A stretch of 64,000 bases of DNA from Fervidobacterium_A thailandense (GCF_041505935.1 NZ_CP140110.1), one strand, 5' to 3'. Shown: positions 23,672 through 32,681, numbered from the stretch's first letter. Notes: generated from the sequence alone by a model not told the origin. A program made the numbers and translations.

Positions 23672-25945
23672 TCAACCCAAGATTTCAAAGCAATTTTCTC
23701 CGCGTTGGAGGTTGACGCGATTTCCCTTGATTTTCACCGGTACCTCGGCCTCGGTCTCGATACACAGTCTTTCTTTCGTCATCGTTACTTTCAATGGCTT
23801 TCCTCTGAAATTTATTCTGAACGAGAGTGATTTCCAGTGCTCTGGCAACCAGGGCTCAAAATTCAATTCTCCACTCTTTTCCAAAGTCATCCCACCAAAA
23901 CCGTTTACAATGCACTGCCAGGCACCACCGGCCGAGGCGGCGTGGAAACCGTTGTTTGTGTTACCTTGGTTGTCCTCCAAATCAACAAGCACCGTTTTCA
24001 AGAAATAACGGTACGCGTTGTGTGTGTCACCGACCTTCAATCCCATAATGGAGTACATCGATGGACTGAGTGATGACTTGTGCATGGTTCTCTTTTCATA
24101 ATACTCGTAGTTGACCTTCATCTCATCTTTCGTAAATTCCTCCGGTAACACGAGCATGAGCATAACAACGTCTGGCTGTTTAATCAACTTCGTTTCTCCA
24201 AGCCTTGTCAGATCCACTGTTTTTGGCCACTTGGGTAAACCATTTTCGTTCCACTCGGTAATCTCGTGTTCTTCGAGCTGGAAGTATCCTTCAAACTGCT
24301 CAATCAATAATTCGCCTTCCTTTTTCGGAATGTAAATCTTTTCAGCAACATGCTTCCAAGACTCAACTTCCTCGTCGGTTAATCCCAGATGGTACTTGAG
24401 TGCCTCAAATTTATCGGGATACCTTTCCTTCAGCCAATAATAATACTCTTGGGATTTCAGGAGATTCCACTTGGCAAGATAGTTCGTGTAAACGTTGTTG
24501 TTCACGTGCTCGTGGAATTCATCCGGACCGATAACACGGTTGATCTCGTACCTATCGTATCTTTCGTTGTATTCTACGCGCGAGGCCCAGAAGCGACCTA
24601 TTTCAAAAAGCATCTCCGCTCCGTAATCTCTCATGAATTCATCATCACCGGTGACAATATGGTAATGAACCAGTGCCACAGCGATATCCGCGTTTATGTG
24701 GTACTCCTCATCTCCAGTCCAGATGCGAACCGGATTTCCAAGGTAATCTTCTCCCCACTTTGGAGTTACTTCCGTTCCATCGTCGGCTGACTCCCAAGGA
24801 AATTGCGCACCATTAAACCCATTTTGATGTGCGTTCTTCCTCGCACCAGGTAACGTGTTGTACCTGTACAGCAAAAGATTTTTCGCGTACTCCGGGAGTG
24901 TGTATAAGAAGAACGGGAACATAAATATCTCAGTATCCCAGAACACGTGACCTTTGTAACCTTCACCATGTAGCCCGCGCGCACCGATGCTGACAGTGGG
25001 ATCATCGCTGGCACACTGGTAGAGGTGGAAGAGGTTGAACCTGATACCCAGCTGCGCGATGTCGTCACCTTCTATCTGAACATCCATACGTTCCCAGACT
25101 TGGTTTACAATTTCAACGTGTTTTTTTAACTCTTGCTCCACACCCAAGGCAAAATAAGCCGCCATACCTGCGTCCGCGTCCCTTAAAGGATCCGGTGAGT
25201 GTCTTGAGGTAAATACCGTACCGTACTTCTCGATAGTGTACGTCTCGCCTTCCTTGACAAAGATGGTGTAAATTTCGGAAGGATTGTCCCCAATGAGTCT
25301 GTACTTCCTGAATTTCAGGACGTTTTCACCGTTAGAACCATAACCTTTCAGTGCCGTCCTGATCGCTATCAAGTGCCCCTTGTCGTGAGTTTTCACCAAC
25401 GAGAATAATCCCGGTATCATCTCCCCAGCATTGAGTACGGTATAATGTTGGATCTTGTTGGCGGGATCAAGTTTTCCGTTGTACGTGGAGTTGTCTATGA
25501 AACTCTCGACAAATATCTTCCCGGAGAAATTGAGCGGTGTGAATTTGTAAATTACTCCGAATCTGTTCAAACTGCTTCTACTGACGAACCTTTGTGAATC
25601 TAATTGGATCATTTTCCCGGACTTTAATTCAAGAACAGTCGCGGAGTTAAGCACCCCATTCTTCATATCCAGTAAGCGTGAGTACGACTTGATTGTACAC
25701 CTGTCCAAAACCAGCGGTTCACCATCGATGTAAATGTTTATGCCAAGTGGATCCGGCAGATTCACCAACTCGGTCACCTGGGCGTCGTGTTTATCGTAAA
25801 TGCCAGCAACGTAAGTGCCTGGCATTTTGTAATTCGAGAATTCTTCAACACCTCTGAGGCTGAACGTACCGTTTGCCAAGGTAAACAGCGTTTCGTAAAC
25901 GTAATTCTCGTCTTGAATGTAATTCTTGCGCTCAACTATCCACAT
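23672..25945 (-). CDS. Glycoside hydrolase family 65 alpha-glucoside phosphorylase
   Basis: A 757-residue protein with the GH65 layout: N-terminal beta-sandwich (about 1-270), linker, (alpha/alpha)6 barrel (about 320-690) and a small C-terminal beta domain. Barrel motifs are GHVFWDTEIFMFPFFLY and VIGPDEFHEHVNNNVYTNY, the latter carrying the catalytic Glu. GH65 enzymes split maltose, trehalose, kojibiose or nigerose with phosphate to give beta-glucose-1-phosphate. The neighbouring beta-phosphoglucomutase supports the phosphorylase role. The disaccharide cannot be decided from sequence alone. It is the last gene of the operon; GGAGG lies 7 nt before the ATG. Confidence 0.9.
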   Translation of the reverse strand: MWIVERKNYIQDENYVYETLFTLANGTFSLRGVEEFSNYKMPGTYVAGIYDKHDAQVTELVNLPDPLGINIYIDGEPLVLDRCTIKSYSRLLDMKNGVLNSATVLELKSGKMIQLDSQRFVSRSSLNRFGVIYKFTPLNFSGKIFVESFIDNSTYNGKLDPANKIQHYTVLNAGEMIPGLFSLVKTHDKGHLIAIRTALKGYGSNGENVLKFRKYRLIGDNPSEIYTIFVKEGETYTIEKYGTVFTSRHSPDPLRDADAGMAAYFALGVEQELKKHVEIVNQVWERMDVQIEGDDIAQLGIRFNLFHLYQCASDDPTVSIGARGLHGEGYKGHVFWDTEIFMFPFFLYTLPEYAKNLLLYRYNTLPGARKNAHQNGFNGAQFPWESADDGTEVTPKWGEDYLGNPVRIWTGDEEYHINADIAVALVHYHIVTGDDEFMRDYGAEMLFEIGRFWASRVEYNERYDRYEINRVIGPDEFHEHVNNNVYTNYLAKWNLLKSQEYYYWLKERYPDKFEALKYHLGLTDEEVESWKHVAEKIYIPKKEGELLIEQFEGYFQLEEHEITEWNENGLPKWPKTVDLTRLGETKLIKQPDVVMLMLVLPEEFTKDEMKVNYEYYEKRTMHKSSLSPSMYSIMGLKVGDTHNAYRYFLKTVLVDLEDNQGNTNNGFHAASAGGAWQCIVNGFGGMTLEKSGELNFEPWLPEHWKSLSFRINFRGKPLKVTMTKERLCIETEAEVPVKIKGNRVNLQRGENCFEILG

Positions 25946-25973
25946 ACAGCTACCTCCTTCCCGAATCTCTTGT

Positions 25974-26624
25974 TCACCATTCGATCAGTTCGATGTCCTG
26001 ACCAACGAACGATTCAATCACCCTGTCCGCATCCTTCAACGTTTCTCTGTTACCTACACCAACAACTTTCATGCAAGCTCTCTTTGCAGCCTCAATACCT
26101 GCGATCGCGTCTTCAAAAACGGTGCACTCCTCCGGAGCAACGTTCAACTCCTCAGCAGCTTTGAGGAAGACTTCCGGATCCGGCTTGGCCCTCGTTATCT
26201 TGGTACCGTCGATGATGACATCAAAAAAGTCTTTGAGTCCTATTCTTTCCAGAATGAGCATCGTATTCTTGCTTGCCGAACCTATCGCTATCTTTACACC
26301 ATTTCTCTTAAGTAAATTCAGAAAGTCCATAACTCCGGGAAGTATTTCGTCTTCGGTCATCTGACTAATGTATTCGACGTACCAGTTGTTCTTTTTTTCG
26401 GCAAGTGCCATCTTCTTGCTCTCATCGTCTATTCTGATTCCACCGATCGAAAGGAGAATTTCGAGTGATTCCATTCGACTCACACCCTTAAGCCTTTCGT
26501 TATCCTTCTCCGTGAATTCAAACCCGAGCTCCGCAGCTAACCTTTTCCAAGCAAGATAATGGTACTTAGCTGTGTCGACAATGACACCATCAAGGTCAAA
26601 AATACACGCTTTTGAACGCACCAC
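25974..26624 (-). CDS. pgmB: Beta-phosphoglucomutase (HAD superfamily)
   Basis: About 216 residues. HAD motif I is CIFDLDGVIVDTA, with the second Asp acting as acid/base. The cap domain has KGVSRMESLEILL, typical of beta-PGM. Motif II is AIGSASKN, and the later motif KPDPEVFLKAAEEL leads to FEDAIAGIEAA. Reaction: beta-glucose-1-phosphate to glucose-6-phosphate. Start GTG 26624 follows GGAGGAGG; TTG 26645 and GTG 26621 are alternatives. It stands between the malG-like permease and GH65 phosphorylase genes, whose product it converts. Confidence 0.93.
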   Translation of the reverse strand: MVRSKACIFDLDGVIVDTAKYHYLAWKRLAAELGFEFTEKDNERLKGVSRMESLEILLSIGGIRIDDESKKMALAEKKNNWYVEYISQMTEDEILPGVMDFLNLLKRNGVKIAIGSASKNTMLILERIGLKDFFDVIIDGTKITRAKPDPEVFLKAAEELNVAPEECTVFEDAIAGIEAAKRACMKVVGVGNRETLKDADRVIESFVGQDIELIEW

Positions 26625-26673
26625 GGAAACCTCCTCCGTTCTCAATCTTCGTAACCCGTCTTACAACTTATTT

Positions 26674-27564
26674 TCAACCCTTGATCGCAACAGCCTTGCC
26701 ACTCTCAACAAAGTACTTTTGGAAGGATAGGAATATAATTATCATCGGGACAGTCATGAATATGGATGCTGCCATCATATATTGCCAGTAGGTGTAGTAA
26801 GAGCTCCTAAAGAAATTGAGTCCGAGAGTTAACGTGTAGTTTTCTTTGCTACTCATGATTATGAGTGGCCACTGAAAATCATTCCAGGCACCAAGGAACG
26901 TGTATATCGAAAGTGCACTGATAGCCGGCAAAGCGTTGGGCAAGACTATTCTGAAGTACGTCCTGATGATTCCAGAACCGTCTATTCTTGCAGCTTCTTC
27001 GAGTTCTTTGGGGAAGTTCAAGAAGAACTGCCTCATCATAAAAAGCCCGAAGATACTCGTCAGTTTTGGCAAAAACAACCCCGTGTACGTATTTATCAAA
27101 CCAAACCGCACGAGCATGTTATACTGCGGTATTAACGTGACCTGGCCAGGTACCATCATCAACGCCAAAAAGAGGGTGAACCAGAAATTCTTTAGAGGAA
27201 AGTTCAAACGAGCGAACGCATAACCACCAAGTGAGTTGAGTATCACATTTCCAAGCGTCAAAACACCGGCGTAGATCACCGTGTTCAGCAACCATCTTCT
27301 GTAAAGTGGTACGACCTCAAAGATGAGTCTGTAGTTCCTCAAAGTAAGTGGTGCACCGAACGCCGAAGGCCTTGGAAGCAGCCTCAACTTCGGTGGCCAG
27401 TCGAATATGTTCACACCACGCTCGTTTCCCGCATCGTCGATGTAAGTGATAGGGGTTAATGATATCAGAATCGCCCAAGAGAACGGAAAGAGCGTTGCTA
27501 TCGCGTAGATAATCAGTATCACGTAAGAGACAACAACTGGCCAGTTACTGCGCACCGCATTCAT
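26674..27564 (-). CDS. Sugar ABC transporter permease, MalG-like
   Basis: A 296-residue CUT1-type permease with six hydrophobic helices. The coupling-helix motif EAARIDGSGIIRTYFRIVLPNALP (EAA loop) lies near residue 200. It starts MNAVRSNWPVV, with GGGTGG before ATG 27564; a GTG at 27576 is in frame. Its natural upstream partner, the malF-like gene, is now separated by a 1.3-kb insertion sequence. Before the insertion the gap was 23 nt. Expression now depends on reading through the element or on a promoter inside it. Confidence 0.92.
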   Translation of the reverse strand: MNAVRSNWPVVVSYVILIIYAIATLFPFSWAILISLTPITYIDDAGNERGVNIFDWPPKLRLLPRPSAFGAPLTLRNYRLIFEVVPLYRRWLLNTVIYAGVLTLGNVILNSLGGYAFARLNFPLKNFWFTLFLALMMVPGQVTLIPQYNMLVRFGLINTYTGLFLPKLTSIFGLFMMRQFFLNFPKELEEAARIDGSGIIRTYFRIVLPNALPAISALSIYTFLGAWNDFQWPLIIMSSKENYTLTLGLNFFRSSYYTYWQYMMAASIFMTVPMIIIFLSFQKYFVESGKAVAIKG

Positions 27565-27630
27565 TGCAAACACCACCCTTTGGAAAGTCTAGACTGTTCC
27601 ATGAAATTATGAAAACCCACCGAATTGTTG

Positions 27631-27636
27631 TATAAT
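27631..27636 (+). promoter_or_regulatory. -10 of the IS transposase gene (copy 1)
   Basis: TATAAT inside the left end of the element, 52 nt before the ATG. The -35 is weak. The same element is present in copy 2 (near 44935) and absent from the truncated copy 3. Confidence 0.5.
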
Positions 27637-27687
27637 TCCTTAAAAAGGGGTACACCCCCCTCCACCCCACGAAAGGAGGTATACCCT

Positions 27688-28701
27688 ATGCCTAGAAAAC
27701 TCAACCTTCCTCAAAGACCCTCTTGTCCTTACTGCCATCATCCCAAAGTCTACGTCAATTCCCGCTACTTTCGCCGTGCTCCTGACGGCTCCCTTACCCA
27801 GGTCTTCAGCTTCATCTGCCAAAGCTGCAAACGCACTTTCTCCTTCCCAAAAGCCTCTCGCTCTCCCAACCCTAACAAGCTCTTCAACTTCCACTACCCC
27901 AGGTGCCCTCACTGCAACACTACCATGGAAATCTACAAAATTCGCTCTTCTTTCGTCCGTTTCCGCTGCCGTAAATGCAAGTATAAGTCTAACGTTTACT
28001 TACTCAAAAACTCCTCTCCTCAAACCAACATCCTGCCTTTCTCCCCAAACTACCCTCTCTTCATCTGCCTTCTTGCCTTCATCCTCTTCTTCTCTAACCT
28101 CTCATTCAGACAAATCAGAAACGTCCTATCTCTCAACGGCTACTCCCCGAGTGTTTCTACCATCTACCGCTGGATAAAAGCACTCTCTTCTGCCATCAAG
28201 TTTACTCCCATCCATTTTGAGGTCCTTTGTGTCGATGAAAAGTTCGAAAAACTCGCTTCAAAGGGAAAGACCGATACTGTCTATGTCTTCCTTGCCGTTA
28301 GCTTCGATAACTACCTGATTGCTAACTTCCGTGTCTCTCTCAACCGTGATACGCTCCAAGCCATCAAGCTAATATCCCCTTGTCAGCCTAAGCTTGTGCT
28401 ATCTGATGGATTAACCTCATACGCTCAAGCCTGTGAGTATCTGAACATTTCCCACAAAACCATCAGCTCCAGAGTAAATCAAGCGGTAGAATCCAGAAAC
28501 AGCCTTCTTGCGATGTTCACACAAATCAGAAGAGGATTCAAGAAGTTATCGAACGTGATTGAGTACATCAAAGCGTTCGTTGTGCTCCACAACATCAAGC
28601 GGAAGTTGAGAATGCAAGAGCCAGGAGACTGGGTGAAGATACAAAGACCACTGGTGGAGTACCTGGTGAATCATTTTGAAGAGCTATTTGCGTTTGGCTG
28701 A
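27688..28701 (+). CDS. DDE transposase with N-terminal zinc ribbons (copy 1)
   Basis: A 337-residue protein. Two zinc-ribbon motifs are visible: CPYCHHP with CQSC (about 13-45) and CPHC with CRKC (about 70-95). A helix-turn-helix follows around FRQIRNVLSLNGYSPSVSTIYRWI. The catalytic core has VDEKFEK (D), LVLSDGLTSY (D) and NQAVESRNSLL (E), an IS6/IS240-like DDE arrangement. ATG 27688 has GGAGG at 27675-27679. The first two thirds are strikingly pyrimidine-rich and the last quarter purine-rich. It is intact and identical in protein sequence to copy 2. Confidence 0.93.
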   Translation: MPRKLNLPQRPSCPYCHHPKVYVNSRYFRRAPDGSLTQVFSFICQSCKRTFSFPKASRSPNPNKLFNFHYPRCPHCNTTMEIYKIRSSFVRFRCRKCKYKSNVYLLKNSSPQTNILPFSPNYPLFICLLAFILFFSNLSFRQIRNVLSLNGYSPSVSTIYRWIKALSSAIKFTPIHFEVLCVDEKFEKLASKGKTDTVYVFLAVSFDNYLIANFRVSLNRDTLQAIKLISPCQPKLVLSDGLTSYAQACEYLNISHKTISSRVNQAVESRNSLLAMFTQIRRGFKKLSNVIEYIKAFVVLHNIKRKLRMQEPGDWVKIQRPLVEYLVNHFEELFAFG

Positions 28702-28907
28702 GTTGTGGAGCGTGTTGAGTAAATGAAAGTGGAATACTGAAGAAGTCAAGCTGCGAGAGCAGCGGGGATGATGTTTTGGCAAAGCTGAGAAAAACAGCGT
28801 TTTTGCGAGCCGAAGGATGATTTCAAAGACCGAGATTTTTGTTTAAGGACGAGGGGTATACCCTCTATCAGCAAACTCTAATCATATCGTCGAACAGACT
28901 CGGAAAG

Positions 28908-30092
28908 TCAGTACTGTTCATTGATGATCCTCCGCTGGATCAACGATAGGGTTAGAATAACCGCAAAGAGTATGACCGCAAGTGCGGAGGCATAGCCCAT
29001 CTTCCCATACTCGAACGCATTTTTGTAGATATAGTAGGAGATCGTTATGTTCCTCAAGTTTCTGACCAGGAAGTAGATCTGATCAAAGACCTGCATGCAT
29101 CCGATAGTTCCCATGATGGAAACGAACACAATTTGCGGTCTTAACAGTGGCAGCGTGATTTTCCAGAACATCTGGAAACTGTTAGCACCATCGATTTTCG
29201 CGGCCTCGTAGATACTTGATGGTATATCCTGGAGCCCCGCCAGAAATGTCACCATGAAGTACCCAGCCGTTGACCAAATATTCATAGCCATAATCGCAAA
29301 AAGTGCTATACCAGGTTCGTTCAGGTAATCTATCGGTTGAAAACCAAAGCGTCCGAAAAGTGCTACCAGGATCTTGTTGAGCACCCCCGGTTTAGAGTAA
29401 AGTAACATGAAGACCATCGACAACGCCGCCGAAGAAGTAATGGCTGGAAGGAAGAATACCGCCTTAAAAAAGCCCACGCCTTTAATTTTCGAATTCGCGG
29501 CAACCGCGAGGATTATAGCCAACAGCGTTTGAATCGGAACAACGATCAATGAGTACAGAAACGCGTTCCAGAAAGACGTGTAGAAGAGTTTATCCTTGAA
29601 GATATCCCTGAAATTTTGCAAGCCAACGAACTTGGGTACGTATTTTGAAAACTTGTGTCCGAAATCCCTCATGTATCTCTTCATAAAGTCCGAAACTTTT
29701 ATCTGTTTTGGAAGCTTTCCTTCACGAAAATCGCTTACTAAACTTGCTGAATCGAAGTACTGTCTCACGAGTTCCTTCTCCGAGTCATCGAGGTTGACAC
29801 CGAGATCCAGTTGAACAAATTGAACGGGGTCGAAATTCTGAAGTATATCGTCGAGAGTGTAGTTTTTCGCTTCTTCGCGTAAGATGCCCGTGTGCAATTC
29901 CAAAGCTTCGTACGGGTCAACAACGTAAAGGAACTTCCTTGCCTCGAGTGGCTGATAGTCGGTCAGACTGTAGTAAAAAGCCGCGAAAATGGGATAAATA
30001 GCAAATACAAGCACGCTGATTATTACTGGAGCTGCAAACAGGTAACCCACTATCGCTTCCTTAGTACGGTACTTCAGCCTCAGACCTTTCAT
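28908..30092 (-). CDS. Sugar ABC transporter permease, MalF-like, with large extracytoplasmic insert
   Basis: A 394-residue CUT1 permease. TM1 (about 15-40) is followed by an unusual hydrophilic stretch of about 105 residues (48-153) before the family segment KFVGLQNFRDIF. The remaining five helices and the EAA loop YEAAKIDGANSFQMFWKITLP (about 300-320) are normal. The insert resembles in position the periplasmic P2 loop of E. coli MalF. The stop codon overlaps the 8-bp target duplication of the insertion sequence, which landed just after the gene without truncating it. GGAGG precedes ATG 30092. Confidence 0.92.
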   Translation of the reverse strand: MKGLRLKYRTKEAIVGYLFAAPVIISVLVFAIYPIFAAFYYSLTDYQPLEARKFLYVVDPYEALELHTGILREEAKNYTLDDILQNFDPVQFVQLDLGVNLDDSEKELVRQYFDSASLVSDFREGKLPKQIKVSDFMKRYMRDFGHKFSKYVPKFVGLQNFRDIFKDKLFYTSFWNAFLYSLIVVPIQTLLAIILAVAANSKIKGVGFFKAVFFLPAITSSAALSMVFMLLYSKPGVLNKILVALFGRFGFQPIDYLNEPGIALFAIMAMNIWSTAGYFMVTFLAGLQDIPSSIYEAAKIDGANSFQMFWKITLPLLRPQIVFVSIMGTIGCMQVFDQIYFLVRNLRNITISYYIYKNAFEYGKMGYASALAVILFAVILTLSLIQRRIINEQY

Positions 30093-30166
30093 AAAATCGC
30101 CTCCAAACGGCTTTTTGCACTCCAGAAACGCGAATTACGTTAGTGTATTTTATTTGAAGTAAAGTT

Positions 30167-30190
30167 AATGGGAGGCTTGCGCCTCCCATT
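30167..30190 (-). promoter_or_regulatory. Intercistronic hairpin after the sugar-binding protein gene
   Basis: AATGGGAGGC pairs perfectly with GCCTCCCATT around a 4-nt loop, in the 112-nt gap between the binding-protein stop and the malF-like start. No T-run follows in the direction of transcription. It is therefore more likely an mRNA-stabilising or partial-termination element that raises the binding protein over the permeases, as known in maltose-type operons. Confidence 0.7.
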
Positions 30191-30204
30191 GAGTGCAAGC
30201 TCGA

Positions 30205-31425
30205 TTACTTCCTGACCCAGTTGTTGTAGTTATCCTCGATAATCTTTATTGCCTGGTCGACTGTCAACTTGCCAGCAAAGAGATCTTTGAGCAACGAACC
30301 AATCTGGTCGTTCGCTATAGAGAATATACCGCTTGGTGTCGGGACTCTCCAAGGCACTCCGTACTCCGCGCCCTTATAGAACACCTGTTTGATTGGATCT
30401 TTGTCCTGAGCGGCGATCGATTTTCTTGAAGCGAGTACCCCAGCTCCTTCGACAAATATCCTCTGACCTTCGGTTACGAGGAACTTCAAAACTTCCCAAC
30501 CGGCATCCTTGTTCGGCGTTGCCCTGTTGATGGACCACGCAACGGTGTAGATCATCGTAGCCTTCTTAATTCCCTTCGGCATTTCTACAATTCCCATCTT
30601 CTTGAAGGTATCAGGGAAAGAACCTCTCATAAATCCTATCGTCCATGGACCTTCCATTGCCACAGCACACTTTTCCGTTGCCAACGCCTCACCGAGCCAT
30701 CCGGAACCAAGAGCCGATGGTTCTTTCGCAACTTTGTACTTTGTCACAAGGTCAACGTAGAACTGTATTGCTTTTTTCGAATTCGGTTCACCCAACGCTG
30801 TTGAGAGGTCCGGTTTGACGAGCCTACCTCCGAAGCTGATGATGAACGGGATGATCCTGTTGAAATCTGGCGCCAGTGCAAGTGGTGTTTCAAAACCTGC
30901 CGCTTTCAGTTGTTGAAGTTTTTTCAGGAACGAGTCCCAAGTTTCGTCGTTAGTTAAGTAAGGAACCCTGTACTTGTCGAAGATCTCCTTGTTGAACCAG
31001 AGAGCCAACGTGGAGAAGTCTTTCGCGATACCGTACAGCCTGTTCTGGTATTTGAAAGCATCGATCAACGATGGGTAAAAATCGTTCAAATCAAAGTTGT
31101 CCCTCTTTACGTAAGTATCGAGTGGCAGTAGAACGTTTGCCCGTGCCAGTTCTTCGAAGACGTAAACATCGACGTAGAAAAGATCGGGACCTGTACCACC
31201 AGAGAGTCTTGTCATGAGCACCTGTTTGTAGTCTCCAGCTATCGGTTCCCAAACGACTTCGATACCTTTCTGCTTGCCAATAGTGTTGTTGAAAGTGTCC
31301 ACCGCTCGCTTGATGGTCGCCTCCTCCACGGGGTTCCCAGGCCATCCGGAGACCGTAATCCTCACCGCCGCAAATAGTCCTACAACCACCCAAACCGCGA
31401 GAAAAACAGCCAGTAACTTCCTCAT
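30205..31425 (-). CDS. Sugar ABC transporter substrate-binding protein
   Basis: A 406-residue exported protein of the MalE-like cluster. The signal peptide (about 1-19) is MRKLLAVFLAVWVVVGLFAA, with no lipobox cysteine. The mature part has the family patterns GPDLFYVDVYVFEELA, YGIAKDFSTLALWFNKEIF, AVAMEGPWTIG and EGAGVLASRKS. It captures the sugar for the permease pair; an alpha-glucoside such as maltose or trehalose is inferred from the GH65 gene. GGGAGG precedes the ATG. It starts 15 nt after the lacI-type gene. Confidence 0.93.
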   Translation of the reverse strand: MRKLLAVFLAVWVVVGLFAAVRITVSGWPGNPVEEATIKRAVDTFNNTIGKQKGIEVVWEPIAGDYKQVLMTRLSGGTGPDLFYVDVYVFEELARANVLLPLDTYVKRDNFDLNDFYPSLIDAFKYQNRLYGIAKDFSTLALWFNKEIFDKYRVPYLTNDETWDSFLKKLQQLKAAGFETPLALAPDFNRIIPFIISFGGRLVKPDLSTALGEPNSKKAIQFYVDLVTKYKVAKEPSALGSGWLGEALATEKCAVAMEGPWTIGFMRGSFPDTFKKMGIVEMPKGIKKATMIYTVAWSINRATPNKDAGWEVLKFLVTEGQRIFVEGAGVLASRKSIAAQDKDPIKQVFYKGAEYGVPWRVPTPSGIFSIANDQIGSLLKDLFAGKLTVDQAIKIIEDNYNNWVRK

Positions 31426-31440
31426 AAACTCAACCTCCCT

Positions 31441-32421
31441 TCACGCGCGTGCTTTCCTTAACATGAAACGTTTGGTAGAACGAACCACAAGTTCCGTAAC
31501 GATAATTTCCGATCCGACGGGTTCTCCCAAACTCACCTTGTGTAGCTTCTCCGCCGCCTTTTCGCCGACAAGCTCTATGTGTTGATCAACGGTCGTAATC
31601 CCGGCAATCTCCGATAACAGTATGTTGTCAAATCCCACGATAGGAACATCCAATCCGTTTCTCTCGCAAAATCTCAACGCCGCGTAGGCCATGACATCCG
31701 ACGTGCAGAAGATTCCCTCTATTCTACCCACGTAAGTTTCCAGAATATCGCGAACATTCCGTTCTTCGTAAAAAGCGTACTCATAGACTATAGATATGCC
31801 ACTCCCCTCAAGTGCGTCACTAAAGCCTTTCCTACGATCCCGTTCAAATGGCAGGTTCGGATCCCCACCAATGAAAATGACACTTCCAACTCCCAACTCC
31901 AAAAAGTGCTCTCCAGCCTGTCTTCCACCAAGGTAACCGTCGGAATCAACGTACACAAAATCGTTTTTGTTATTTCTTCCAACGCACACAAAAGGAAATC
32001 CGTAGTATTTCAAAAGCTCAACCCTTTCGTCGTCATCTTTTAAATCCATGAGAATGACTCCATCGATGAGCCGAGACTTCACTAACTTGGTGTAGTACGC
32101 GCGTACATCCCCGCTGGTGAGAACGTCGACAACAAGCTTTAAACCGTGTTCCGAAAAGTACTTCACCGCACCACGCAGAAATTTCGATACGTAGGAATCC
32201 TCAAATACCCTTTCAACAGTGCTCATAACGGTGAGTGCGTATATACCGGTCCGCTTTTCCCTGAGAGACTTAGCAACGCTGTGCGGTGTGTAATTGTACT
32301 CTTTAGCTATCCGAAGGATCCTTTCCCGTGTTTCTTCTTTGACCTTTTCAGGTTCGTTGAACACCCTCGATACGGTCGCAACGGAAACTCCACAAATCTT
32401 CGCAAATTCCTTGATCGTCAA
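31441..32421 (-). CDS. LacI-family transcriptional repressor
   Basis: A 326-residue regulator. The N-terminal helix-turn-helix and hinge read LTIKEFAKICGVSVATVSRVFN and YNYTPHSVAKSLREKRTG. The periplasmic-binding-like effector domain (about 60-326) has GVILMDLKD and FDNILLSEIAGITTVDQ. Start TTG 32421 is chosen because GAGGTG lies 6 nt upstream and the family begins here; the longer frame to 32520 crosses the operator. It is the first gene of the sugar operon and probably represses itself and the transporter through the palindrome at 32449-32464. Confidence 0.92.
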   Translation of the reverse strand: MTIKEFAKICGVSVATVSRVFNEPEKVKEETRERILRIAKEYNYTPHSVAKSLREKRTGIYALTVMSTVERVFEDSYVSKFLRGAVKYFSEHGLKLVVDVLTSGDVRAYYTKLVKSRLIDGVILMDLKDDDERVELLKYYGFPFVCVGRNNKNDFVYVDSDGYLGGRQAGEHFLELGVGSVIFIGGDPNLPFERDRRKGFSDALEGSGISIVYEYAFYEERNVRDILETYVGRIEGIFCTSDVMAYAALRFCERNGLDVPIVGFDNILLSEIAGITTVDQHIELVGEKAAEKLHKVSLGEPVGSEIIVTELVVRSTKRFMLRKARA

Positions 32422-32448
32422 CGCCAACACCTCGACAACGGATATGTA

Positions 32449-32464
32449 ATGTAATCGATTACAT
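32449..32464. promoter_or_regulatory. LacI-type operator 1
   Basis: Perfect 16-bp palindrome ATGTAATCGATTACAT, extendable to AATGTAATCGATTACATT (18 bp). The central CG and length are typical of LacI-family operators. It lies 27 nt before the repressor start codon, in the expected leader, so bound repressor would block the sugar operon. Confidence 0.88.
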
Positions 32465-32582
32465 TCAATAGTGAGTTTACCACCTTGCCTACCATACTTC
32501 CAAACTCTAAAAAAGACCATTACGGACTCTTATTGGTTTCGCTCTAATCTATTCTTCGCGTTGCTTTGCTTTCCTAAAATTT

Positions 32583-32598
32583 ATGTAATCGATTACAT
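32583..32598. promoter_or_regulatory. LacI-type operator 2
   Basis: A second identical ATGTAATCGATTACAT, centre to centre 134 bp from operator 1, in the intergenic region before the divergent acetyltransferase gene (whose -10 is TATAAT at 32682-32687). It may serve DNA looping with operator 1. Confidence 0.85.
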
Positions 32599-32681
32599 TA
32601 CAAAACGGAAGTCCAGGCCGTCAGTTTTAAAGCGTACTTGGAACGTGGTTGTACGGACTTCAACGGTTCATCTTGTTATGC

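Larger units (their letters stand above)
27582..28909 (+). mobile_element. IS6-like insertion sequence, copy 1, with 8-bp target duplications
   Basis: The element is 27590-28901 (1312 bp), flanked by GGAAAGTC at 27582-27589 and 28902-28909. Its ends form an imperfect inverted repeat (16 of 23 positions match): TAGACTGTTCC at the left and GAGTCTGTTCG at the right (complement). The shared core CTGTTC and the 8-bp duplication fit IS6-family habits. It contains one transposase gene on the plus strand, opposite to the host operon, and a 200-nt non-coding 3' part with the palindrome GGGTATACCC. The boundaries were deduced by comparing the copies in this window. Confidence 0.93.
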
